DNA of 64,000 nucleotides from Agromyces cavernae (GTDB lineage: Bacteria > Actinomycetota > Actinomycetes > Actinomycetales > Microbacteriaceae), in assembly GCF_021044935.1 (NCBI RefSeq), contig NZ_JAJNMP010000004.1:186001-250000 (forward strand), given 5' to 3'. Below the pieces are notes generated by a model. The model was not told where the DNA came from and did not search any database. It saw only the letters and a program-made list of their open reading frames with translations. This document shows positions 33,901 through 41,021 of the stretch, piece after piece; position 1 is the first letter of the stretch; every line of letters begins with the position of its first letter. A program made the translations under genes and the position numbers.

Positions 33901-36819
33901 GATCGGCTTCTGCGGGCCGGTGCTGCGCGGCGCGATGCCCAGGCGCACCGTGCCGTTCGCGCGAGCGCCCATCGCATCGACCACCGAGTACTGGAACTGG
34001 TCGGCGCCAGCCGAGTATTCGCCGGCGCGGAACTCGAACCAGTCGGGCCCGGTGTTGACGACGGCGCCGCGCGTGGGGTTCGAGTACTGGCCGAGGAGCT
34101 GCACCGAGTCGCCATCGGGGTCGACACCGCCGAGCGGGACCGGGATGCGCACCGTCTCGCCCGCGATGACCCGGCCCGTCACGGTGGCGGGCACGGGTTC
34201 CACGTTCGTCTCGGGGTCGGGTTCGCTGACAGAGATCGTGACCTTCGCCGTGGCGAACTGCCCGGCCGACTCGATGCGGTACATGGCCTCGTACTCACCG
34301 GCGCGTTGCGGCGCGAAGTACCGCAGCCGATCGTCGGAGGCGAAGAGCAGGCCCTCGGCGGGCTCCTCGACGAGGTCGGGGGCGAGCGTGATCGGCATGG
34401 CATCGGGGTGCTCGTCGTTGGCGAGCACGGGGATGTCGACGACGTCCCCGGTGCGCGCCGAGATCACGTCGGGTGCCGCGACCGGCGGCTGGGCGACGGC
34501 GGGCACCGGTACCTCGACGAGCGTCACCTCGCCCTCGGCTTCGGCCAGGCCGTTGCTGACGCGATACCCGAACACCATCGACCCGGTTGCGAGCGGCCTC
34601 GTGAGGGTCACCCTGAGCAGCCGGTGCTCGACGATCTCGACCGTCACGCCCTCGCTCTCGAGGTCGGGGTCGACCGCGGTGACCACGAGCACGCCGCCGG
34701 TCGGGTCGATGTCGGTCGCCAGCACGTCGATGTCGACGGGTTGCTCGGCGCGCAGGTACGCCGTGTGGGGAACGGTGATGGGCTTCGTGTCGCGGTCGGG
34801 CGGCGCCGACACCTCGACGCGCACCACCCCGGTCGCCGTCTCGTCACCATCGGTGACGGAGTACTCGAGGTAGTGCGTGCGCACCGAGTTGCTCGTGAAG
34901 CGAACCGTTCCGCGGTCGTAGTCGGGGGTGAGCTCGACGTCGGGTTTCGCGGGGACCGCACTGAGCTCGACGGTGCCGGTGCCGCCGCGCACGTGCCGAA
35001 GCGGATCGATGCGGATCTCCTGGCCGGCCGTCGCGAGCGCCACGAACGGGTCGGCGATCAGCGGAACACTGCCCGGCTCGAAGACCTTCACGTCGAGCGC
35101 TCCCGACGCCCGGTCGCGGCCGTCGGAGACGAGGAGTGAGACCGTGCGGCTTCCACCTCGCTCGCCGCCCTCGTCGACGACCACGACGCCCTCGGCCGTC
35201 GACGAGACCGTGTCGGGCGCGTCGATCGACGCCTGCTCGAGGAAGAACGGGTCGCCGTCGGGATCGACCCAGTCGCCGAGCACGGCGGTCGTCACCCGCC
35301 CGTTCGTGGCGACAGCGCTGGCAGTCTCTCGCTTCTGCACCGGCGGCGAATTCTCTTCGGGTTCACGGACCGCGACCTCGACGTGCGCTTGCGCCGTCCC
35401 GCCGCGCCCGTCGGTGACGACATAATCGAACGACACCGAGCCGAAGGCCTCGGGGCCGAGGGTCAACTGCAGCTGCTGGTTGTCGGCGACGAGGTCGACT
35501 TTCGCCCACGAGGGCAGATCGCCTTCGATCGAGTCGACGACGAGCACGTCGCCGTTCGCGTCGTAGTCGTTGAGGATGACGGGAAGCAACGTGGACCGCT
35601 CGGGGCGGGCTCCGAACTCGACGTCGTCGACCGCCACCGGCGGAAGCTGGCTCTTCTCGACCGTCGGCGGCTCGTGGGGATCGTTCTGCTCGACCTCCTC
35701 GTCATCGCTCTGGATGTCGAGCAGGTCCTTCCAGTTGTTGATGAACTCGTAGTCGGCACTGGCAGCCCACGTGCGCCCGCTGCGACGGTCGTTGAGCGCG
35801 AGTGCGCTGCCGTTCGCCATGAACTCGAACTCTGCGGCGCCGCTCGCGCCGTCGAGTTCGATGAGTCGATCGTTCGCTGGTGCGCACGATCGCCAGATCG
35901 TGCCCCTGCTCCACGCAGCGTGGATGCATCCCTCGTGCACGACCGGGGACACCGCGGTCCCCGACCTCCCGTCGACCAGGGAGCGCACCACGCCGTCGTC
36001 CATGCCGACCGCGATGAGTCCCCGCTCATGTGCGACCAAGACCTCGTCTCCGTCGGCCGACGCGGCTTGGAGCACCGGGTCGGCGCGCTCGGGAAGCGCA
36101 CCGGCGAGGTCGAGTTCTGCTCGCCCGGGCAGTGTGAGCGTTCGCGCGTTCGGATCGAGGACCGCCCAGGTGCCGCCGGCCGAGCTGAGCTGCAGGTCGC
36201 GATCGTCCGTCACGGGCGTGATCTCCCAGCTGCGCTGGATCGTGCCCGCGTCGTCGGTGTCGACTGCGTGGACCGCACCGGTCGTCGGCGTGTAGGCGAA
36301 GAGCCGGCCCGACGGGTCGACCGAGACCAGTGCGTCGGGACCGAACGAGAGTTGCGGCTCGGCGTCGGCGTCGAAGTCGGCGAAGTCGTCGATCGGCGAC
36401 GTCCACACATCGCCGGCCGAGACGATGACGACCTGGGCCCCGGCGATGGTCACCGTCGGTCTGTCGGGCGGCACCGCCACCGGCTGATCGGTGGGCGACG
36501 AGGTCGTCACGTCGATGATGTCGACGCTCGCACGTTCGGGATCGAGCATGAGCACGGTCGAACCGGCCTGCGCCACCTCGACCGGGCCGCCACCGGTCTC
36601 GACGAGGGAGTTCAGTTCGAGTGCCGCGGTGTTCGCACGCCCGATCGACTGGATGTTGTCATTCGGGACCCAGACCGCGGCGTCTCCGAGTTCGATGCGC
36701 TGCGCCGTATATCCCCCGGAGGTGACGGCGATGCCGCCGACGACCGCGACGACCGCTCCGACGGCCGCCGCGGTGACGATCGCGGAACGGTGACGGTTCA
36801 GTCGACGAAGCGGCACCAT
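30916..36819 (-). CDS. Giant membrane-anchored repeat protein with cadherin-like/Ig and FN3 domains
   Basis: A 1967-residue protein. A short basic N-terminus (RRLNRHR) and one membrane segment (about 12-33) make an N-in, C-out signal anchor. Residues 40-370 look like a beta-propeller or similar sensor. About eleven tandem modules of roughly 98 residues (390-1470) follow, many carrying the cadherin-like phrases VAVDD, VLANDE or DPDGD. Three FN3 domains (1470-1785) precede a C-terminal beta domain. No LPXTG or second membrane segment is present. The ATG at 36819 shares one base with the kinase stop; the frame extends upstream inside the kinase gene without a credible start. Confidence 0.85.
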   Translation of the reverse strand: MVPLRRLNRHRSAIVTAAAVGAVVAVVGGIAVTSGGYTAQRIELGDAAVWVPNDNIQSIGRANTAALELNSLVETGGGPVEVAQAGSTVLMLDPERASVDIIDVTTSSPTDQPVAVPPDRPTVTIAGAQVVIVSAGDVWTSPIDDFADFDADAEPQLSFGPDALVSVDPSGRLFAYTPTTGAVHAVDTDDAGTIQRSWEITPVTDDRDLQLSSAGGTWAVLDPNARTLTLPGRAELDLAGALPERADPVLQAASADGDEVLVAHERGLIAVGMDDGVVRSLVDGRSGTAVSPVVHEGCIHAAWSRGTIWRSCAPANDRLIELDGASGAAEFEFMANGSALALNDRRSGRTWAASADYEFINNWKDLLDIQSDDEEVEQNDPHEPPTVEKSQLPPVAVDDVEFGARPERSTLLPVILNDYDANGDVLVVDSIEGDLPSWAKVDLVADNQQLQLTLGPEAFGSVSFDYVVTDGRGGTAQAHVEVAVREPEENSPPVQKRETASAVATNGRVTTAVLGDWVDPDGDPFFLEQASIDAPDTVSSTAEGVVVVDEGGERGGSRTVSLLVSDGRDRASGALDVKVFEPGSVPLIADPFVALATAGQEIRIDPLRHVRGGTGTVELSAVPAKPDVELTPDYDRGTVRFTSNSVRTHYLEYSVTDGDETATGVVRVEVSAPPDRDTKPITVPHTAYLRAEQPVDIDVLATDIDPTGGVLVVTAVDPDLESEGVTVEIVEHRLLRVTLTRPLATGSMVFGYRVSNGLAEAEGEVTLVEVPVPAVAQPPVAAPDVISARTGDVVDIPVLANDEHPDAMPITLAPDLVEEPAEGLLFASDDRLRYFAPQRAGEYEAMYRIESAGQFATAKVTISVSEPDPETNVEPVPATVTGRVIAGETVRIPVPLGGVDPDGDSVQLLGQYSNPTRGAVVNTGPDWFEFRAGEYSAGADQFQYSVVDAMGARANGTVRLGIAPRSTGPQKPIAVEDEITVRPGRTISVRVLENDSDPAGGVLTLTGVEPTTGGASAVVVDDWIEVEVPAGEGDYGFIYTIENEQLGQATDFLRVEARNDAPLARPEAADTVLGLSEILGEERIDVPVLRNVFLADGDADALRVGLVPGYARGAAVNPDGTISVDIEDRRRIIPFTVSHPEDASVVGHAFIWVPGRDDALPQLRKDAPRVEVRSGDEVELELADFVIAASGRPVTITDEASVRATHSDGSSLVVDENTLRFRSEEAYFGPASLSFTVTDGSSPDDPEARTGTIVIPIDVLSIENQPPSFVGGVIEFEPGASKTIDLVKLTRYPYPEAEELLEYRVLPPPADGFEVSLDGDEMTITASNGTRTGTRASIGVGVADPRTEGEGGRIELRVVPSTKPIARPVADVHVVTRGTSTSIDVLANDEATNPFPDTPLRLVGRVNGLDADALPRGVTIVPNESGSTLSVTVAADAEPVNTTLQYQVADATDEPSRYAWGTVTISVQDRPDPVTGPQVTGFGDGTLDVAFGAGAFNNSPITGYEIALVGPESGDVLSASTCAATTCTVATPGNGQSNAVVVRVRAQNGIGYSDPVTVPGAIWSDVIPPAPAGLRALPRDGRLRIEWAPVSTGSGSAVRSYVVTVGGVSNEVSAGAACTASVCGADSGSLENGSRVQVSVSARNEAYPALASWTESATTGTPFGPPIAGGITVAGDATAGAVNVSWSPFAANGDTVLGYYVQRLVEGASGVPSGPQSCTVTTPAPGTVVAPSSGGTVTETVPVSPDTTSIRFSGTSSDSTRYSFLVWGYNRAGCVSTDVAGTVVRPGPGAVTDVRSGMDYNGLETWDRYINGVDVSASRMQIVAVDANGAQIPGSNREFHGTGWLRDIFNNPSRFAFGQTARFQVRGCTDWGTCGPWSQVMPSGESPSLTFALGGRAWNSTTNTWSWTTLPNNSGLPATLRCGVEGQQDSRAAQTATSCNVPGARPGDTVWLDIEVAGISTRYTATS

Positions 36820-38252
36820 CAGCCGGACCCCTCGACGTCGACGCACCGCTCGGCGCTCGCCTGACCCGCCTTGCCGTCGCGACTCACGACGACGCTGGCG
36901 CACACGCGTTCACGATCCAGCACCTCGAGCGAGTAGGTGCCGTCGCGTTGGACCGGCGACGGCGTGCCGTCGATCGAGACGATGTACACGTCACCGGTCT
37001 GGAGGCCGGGATCGGCCCAGGTGAACGTGACGGTCGTGCCGTCAGCCGTTCCCTGCACGTTGCTCACGACTGGAATCGACCGCGTTCCCTGGACGACCGC
37101 CCAGACGCCGGCCCCCGAGAGCGCGAGCAGCAGCACGGCGACGATCGAGACGCCCCAGGCGAGTCGTGGAACGCGCTGCGTGACGCCGGATGAGCTCGTC
37201 GAGCCGGTCTCGCGCTGCCGCGACTGGGTCGCGATCGAACCCGCGTGCGTGCGTGCTGCGGCCGGACCGCGACGACGCCGGGCGCTGCCACGGAGTGAGA
37301 CCGAAGGCGCCGTGCTCACGCGTGTGCGCTCGTCGTCGTCGATCGTCGTCACGAGCGCCCAGTCGTCGACGACGACCTCGATCGGTGTCTGCGGGAGCCC
37401 GAGCTCCGCCTCGACGGATTGCAGGTCGCGGATGAACTCGAGCGCACTCGCCTGACGGGCGCCGGGGTCCCGCGACATGGCCCGGGCCAGCACCGCCTCG
37501 AGATTCGGCGGGACGTCGTCGCGCCCGGTCGGCGGAACCTTGGCCTTCGCGATGCGCGCCATGAGCGCCGCGGTGCCGTTGTCACCACCGGTGATCTCGA
37601 ACGGGCTCCGGCCTGCGAGCAGCGAGTACACGGTCGCCCCGAGCGACCACACCTCGCTGGCGACCGTGCCGGAGACCTCGTCGTGCAGCACCTCGGGTGC
37701 GGACCACGGAATCGAGAGCCCCACCGTGTCGCTCGATTCGACCTGGCCGAGCGTCGCGGCGATGCCGAAGTCGGAGAGCACCGGGTGGCCGAACGCCGTC
37801 GTCAGGATGTTCGACGGCTTGATGTCGCGGTGCAGCACGCCCTGCTGGTGCGCGGTCTCGACGGCGCTCGAGACGCGCACGCCGATCGAGAGCACCTCGG
37901 CGATCGGCAGCTGGGTGGCGCGGTAGCGCTGCCCGATCGTCGCCGAGCAGTACTCCATGACCAGGTAGGGCCTGCCGTCGGCGGCGACGCTCGCCTGGTA
38001 GACCGTGAGGATCGACGGATGGGAGCTCAGCTGGGCCATGAGGTTCGCCTCGGCCTGGAACATCTGGCGCGTGTCGTCGTTGACGACCCCCGCGAGGAGC
38101 ACCTTGACCGCGACGAGCCGGCGCGGCATGTTCTGCTCGTACAGGAAGACGTCGGCGAATCCGCCGGAGCCGAGCACGCGCACGAATTCGAACCCGGGCA
38201 GGTTCGGCGGCGTGGATGGCAGGCGGCGCGACACGGTCCTCCCAGCATTCAT
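36819..38252 (-). CDS. Transmembrane Ser/Thr protein kinase with extracellular FN3-like domain
   Basis: A 477-residue Hanks-type kinase. The glycine loop is GSGGFADV (28-35), the ATP lysine Lys50 (VAVK), the catalytic loop HRDIKPSN (141-148), DFG at 161-163 and APE at 185-187. A Ser/Thr/Arg-rich juxtamembrane region (about 310-360) may be autophosphorylated. One membrane segment (364-386) leads to an external domain of about 90 residues that looks like FN3 (GTTVTFTWADPGLQTGDVYIVSID) with two cysteines, not PASTA repeats. It heads the operon that encodes the giant FN3 protein. The ATG at 38252 gives full length; a GTG six codons later has GGGAGG close by. Confidence 0.9.
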   Translation of the reverse strand: MNAGRTVSRRLPSTPPNLPGFEFVRVLGSGGFADVFLYEQNMPRRLVAVKVLLAGVVNDDTRQMFQAEANLMAQLSSHPSILTVYQASVAADGRPYLVMEYCSATIGQRYRATQLPIAEVLSIGVRVSSAVETAHQQGVLHRDIKPSNILTTAFGHPVLSDFGIAATLGQVESSDTVGLSIPWSAPEVLHDEVSGTVASEVWSLGATVYSLLAGRSPFEITGGDNGTAALMARIAKAKVPPTGRDDVPPNLEAVLARAMSRDPGARQASALEFIRDLQSVEAELGLPQTPIEVVVDDWALVTTIDDDERTRVSTAPSVSLRGSARRRRGPAAARTHAGSIATQSRQRETGSTSSSGVTQRVPRLAWGVSIVAVLLLALSGAGVWAVVQGTRSIPVVSNVQGTADGTTVTFTWADPGLQTGDVYIVSIDGTPSPVQRDGTYSLEVLDRERVCASVVVSRDGKAGQASAERCVDVEGSG

Positions 38253-38302
38253 CTCGTGGTCGGGGAGCGTCCGCCGGTGCCGGCGGGCCCGGATTTCCCA
38301 CC

Positions 38303-38308
38303 ATTGTA
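38303..38308 (-). promoter_or_regulatory. -10 box of a candidate promoter for the kinase operon
   Basis: TACAAT on the minus strand, about 50 bases before the kinase ATG, in a locally AT-richer patch. The hexamer 17 bases further up (ATTCGG) is a poor -35. The hairpin at 38331-38357 lies just upstream, as expected if a new transcript starts here. Confidence 0.35.
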
Positions 38309-38330
38309 GGTCGGGTCGGCCGTACCCGAA

Positions 38331-38357
38331 TCGTCCTGTGCAGAACGCGCAGGACGA
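38331..38357 (-). terminator. Hairpin after the phosphatase gene
   Basis: An 11-base stem with one G-T pair (38331-38341 with 38347-38357) and a 5-base loop, 15 bases past the PP2C stop. It would separate the FHA-PP2C transcript from the kinase operon, in part or fully. Confidence 0.5.
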
Positions 38358-38371
38358 GCGCGGGACATCCG

Positions 38372-39199
38372 TCAGGCTCGGGCGGTCTCGCCGCCCTCGG
38401 ACCGTTCGCCCGCAGGCGGGCGCACCACGGACAGCACGTCGACCACCACGACGGTGATGTTGTCACGACCGCCGTTGCCGAGTGCGGCGTCGATGAGTTG
38501 TTCGGCGGCCTTCTCGGCCCGCTCGTTGGCCACCAGGAAGTGCCTGATGCCGTACGAGGTCAGTTCTTTCGTGAGCCCGTCGGAGCAGACCAGCAACCGC
38601 ATGCCGGGCTCGATGGCGATGGCTCGGTAGTCGGGGATCGGCGCCTCATGGAAGCCGACGGCGCGGGTGATCACGTTGGAGTGCGGATGGGTGTCGGCCT
38701 CCTCCTTCGTGATCTGTCCCGCGTCGACGAGCTCCTGCACGATGGAATGGTCGGTGGTGAGCTGCTCGAGCACTCCGCCGACGAGCCGGTAGACGCGGGA
38801 ATCGCCGATGTTGTAGATGATCCAGGCCGGCTCGTCGGAGATGACGCCGAGCGCGATGCCGGTGACGGTCGTGCCGCTGCCCTCGTCGGTGACGCCCGCG
38901 CCGCGGCTCATGTCCTGCACCGCCCGGTCGAGCGACGCATCGATGTCGGCGGTTCCGATGACGGGCTTGCCGCCGTGCTCGGCGAGGCGGGTCACGACCG
39001 CGGCGCTCGCGAAGTCGCCCGCCGCGTGCCCGCCCATGCCGTCGGCGACGGCGAAGATCGGCGCCTGCGCGAGGAAGCTGTCTTCGTTGACTTCGCGGCG
39101 CAGCCCCGTGTCGGTCTTCGCCGCCCACGCGAGCGTGATCTCGGTGCCGTCGGGCAGCGAGACGCGATGCCGGGCGTTGCCGTTGCCTATCTGCGTCAC
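38372..39199 (-). CDS. PP2C-family Ser/Thr protein phosphatase
   Basis: A 275-residue soluble phosphatase. The metal and catalytic motifs are present in order: NEDSFL, FAVADGMGGHAAG, GSGTTVTG, GDSRVYRL, CSDGLTKEL and GGRDNITVVVVD. It should reverse phosphorylation by the neighbouring kinase. The GTG start overlaps the FHA gene stop as GTGA. No membrane segment is seen, unlike mycobacterial PstP. Confidence 0.93.
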   Translation of the reverse strand: MTQIGNGNARHRVSLPDGTEITLAWAAKTDTGLRREVNEDSFLAQAPIFAVADGMGGHAAGDFASAAVVTRLAEHGGKPVIGTADIDASLDRAVQDMSRGAGVTDEGSGTTVTGIALGVISDEPAWIIYNIGDSRVYRLVGGVLEQLTTDHSIVQELVDAGQITKEEADTHPHSNVITRAVGFHEAPIPDYRAIAIEPGMRLLVCSDGLTKELTSYGIRHFLVANERAEKAAEQLIDAALGNGGRDNITVVVVDVLSVVRPPAGERSEGGETARA

Positions 39200-40452
39200 C
39201 TGTGCAGCCTGCTGTCTGGTCGGGTCGTTCGATCGCCGCCTCGGGGAGGGAGGATCTCGATGATCGTATCGTCCCCGAGGTCGAGCGATGCGCCGGGGAT
39301 GACGACGATCGATTCGCCCGATCGCAATCGCCGCCGCCCGCCGCCCGCTGGTCGAAGAGTCGTGCCGTTGGTCGATCGCAGGTCGGTCGCGACGAGTCGC
39401 GTGCCCTCGACGCGCAGTTCGAGGTGCGTCGCCGAGATGAATCCTCCTCGCGACTCGACCGTCACGAGCTCGGGCTGGACGCCGTCGGCCCGCGCGATGC
39501 GCGGTGGGCTCGGCCGGCGGCCGATGAGCAACGGCGCCGTGACCGCGCGCACCGGTCCGCCCGCGATGCGCACCTGCGGAACGGTCGCGACGATGGCCGC
39601 ATCACCGATCGCCTCTCCCGAGGCGAGCCCGCCCGGCAACGCGTCGCGTCCAACATGCGCCGCTCCCGCGGCCGGTGGATCGGCTGTCGGCACCGAGGGA
39701 TCGTCGCCCGCCCCGGGGCGCCGGCGGGGCACGATGATCGTGTCGGCATCGACCCGGGACCTCCCGAGCAGGACGGTGTCGGCGTCGACCGATGGTGAGG
39801 ATTCGCCGCGCGCATCGGTGGCCGATGCATGGTCGTCGGCCGGTGCGAACGCCGCGTCGGGATCGCGGGGCGGTGCGACCACCGTAACGGGTCTGGTCGG
39901 CTCGGGGACGATCGCCGGCGTCCACTCCACCGCGGACGCGCGAAGACTCGCCCGTGCGTGCCGAACGGGCTCGCCGCCGCGGAGCGGCTCGAGGGCGGCG
40001 TCAGCGCCGGTGAGCCTGAGCCGCGTGACTTCGTGGAACTCCGCGAGCAGCCACGGGCGGATGTCGCGTGCGTCGAACCGTCGGCTGCCTCCGGGTGACT
40101 CGAGGTCGACCACGGCGTCGCCGCGCACCACGGCCGTCAACTCGGACGGATCGTCGCCGGGCCACCAGACGAGTGCGAACGATTCGATGGGGTCGATGTC
40201 GCCGAAAGGCAGGCGGCCGACGATCTCCTCGAGCACCGGGCCGGATTCACCGGCCGCCTCGGCGAGGGACGCGAGCACCGGATCGGGCGCGGGTGCGGCC
40301 AGCGCGACGATGAAGCGGTCGCCGACGATCACGTCCCACGCGGACGCGCCCGCCGTCGCGGTGCTCGTGACGGAACCTCGAGGCATGTCGTTCAGTCTGG
40401 CACCGGCCGCATCGGGCGTGACAGCAGGCCCGTCATATCGCGCGAAAAGCAT
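39196..40452 (-). CDS. FHA-domain protein with N-terminal unknown region
   Basis: A 418-residue protein. Residues 1-190 hold a folded region with no family I recognise (SFALVWWPGDDPSELTAVV). A long Ala/Asp/Pro-rich linker with repeated VDADT phrases (VDADTVLLGRS, VDADTIIVPRR) could carry phosphothreonines. The C-terminal FHA domain has GRRPS, SATHLEL and STNGTT. It is a likely phosphothreonine reader of the adjacent kinase/phosphatase pair. The ATG at 40452 leaves 74 bases to the divergent asnC start; an ATG at 40386 is possible. No ribosome site is seen. Confidence 0.78.
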   Translation of the reverse strand: MLFARYDGPAVTPDAAGARLNDMPRGSVTSTATAGASAWDVIVGDRFIVALAAPAPDPVLASLAEAAGESGPVLEEIVGRLPFGDIDPIESFALVWWPGDDPSELTAVVRGDAVVDLESPGGSRRFDARDIRPWLLAEFHEVTRLRLTGADAALEPLRGGEPVRHARASLRASAVEWTPAIVPEPTRPVTVVAPPRDPDAAFAPADDHASATDARGESSPSVDADTVLLGRSRVDADTIIVPRRRPGAGDDPSVPTADPPAAGAAHVGRDALPGGLASGEAIGDAAIVATVPQVRIAGGPVRAVTAPLLIGRRPSPPRIARADGVQPELVTVESRGGFISATHLELRVEGTRLVATDLRSTNGTTLRPAGGGRRRLRSGESIVVIPGASLDLGDDTIIEILPPRGGDRTTRPDSRLHR

Positions 40453-40491
40453 GGAATCAGTTGTCAGAACGCGAGAATACGACGGAATCCC

Positions 40492-40520
40492 TTGCCTGAG
40501 ACATCCGTCACTGTCACAAT
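40492..40520 (+). promoter_or_regulatory. Candidate leaderless promoter of the AsnC regulator gene
   Basis: TTGCCT (40492-40497) and CACAAT (40515-40520) are separated by 17 bases, and the -10 ends six bases before the ATG. Transcription would begin at or next to the start codon. The region lies between divergent genes, where an Lrp/AsnC protein commonly binds to regulate itself and the downstream operon. Confidence 0.45.
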
Positions 40521-40526
40521 CGAGCA

Positions 40527-41009
40527 ATGACGAACGCAAGTCGCCCCAACGGCAATCGTGCCGTACAGCTCGACGCTGTCTCGAAGGCGATCGTCGAGCA
40601 GCTGCAGGCCGACGGCCGACGCTCGTATGCCGACATCGGTAAGGCGGTCGGCCTCTCCGAGGCGGCCGTCCGCCAGCGCGTGCAGAAACTCACCGATTCG
40701 GGTGTCATGCAGATCGTGGCGGTGACCGATCCGATGCAACTCGGCTTCACGCGCCAGGCGATGATCGGCATCCGCGCCGCGGGTGACACCCGAATGCTCG
40801 CCGAACAGCTGGCCGAGATCCCCGAGATCGACTACGTGGTGCTCACGGCGGGGAGCTTCGACCTGCTCGCCGAGGTGGTGTGCGAGAACGACGAAGAGCT
40901 CATCACGCTGCTGAACACCCGCATCCGCAATCTCAGCGGCGTCAGCGCGACCGAGACGTTCGTGTACCTCAAGCTCCAGAAGCAGTTCTACAACTGGGGC
41001 ACTCGCTAG
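40527..41009 (+). CDS. Lrp/AsnC-family transcriptional regulator
   Basis: A 160-residue regulator. The N-terminal helix-turn-helix (about 15-60, RRSYADIGKAVGLSEAAVRQRV) is followed by the RAM/AsnC ligand domain with VVLTAGSFDLLAEVVCEN. It lies 12 bases upstream of an aminotransferase gene and reads the same way, so it very probably controls that catabolic operon in response to an amino compound. Start ATG lacks a ribosome site, consistent with a leaderless message. Confidence 0.9.
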   Translation: MTNASRPNGNRAVQLDAVSKAIVEQLQADGRRSYADIGKAVGLSEAAVRQRVQKLTDSGVMQIVAVTDPMQLGFTRQAMIGIRAAGDTRMLAEQLAEIPEIDYVVLTAGSFDLLAEVVCENDEELITLLNTRIRNLSGVSATETFVYLKLQKQFYNWGTR

Positions 41010-41021
41010 GAAAGGAAGACC

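Noticed and set aside
32701..35139. A plus-strand open frame of 812 codons opposite the giant repeat protein
   Set aside because: Low-complexity shadow translation; the minus strand shows regular repeat modules throughout.
36820..36903. An upstream extension of 28 codons for the giant repeat protein
   Set aside because: It lies inside the kinase gene, is very Arg-rich and has no family support; the ATG at 36819 leaves a normal basic N-terminus and signal anchor.
22490..40452. A hidden WXG100 gene in the EccC-like cluster
   Set aside because: I looked at both strands of every gap; none is long enough or contains a WxG-type helical hairpin.
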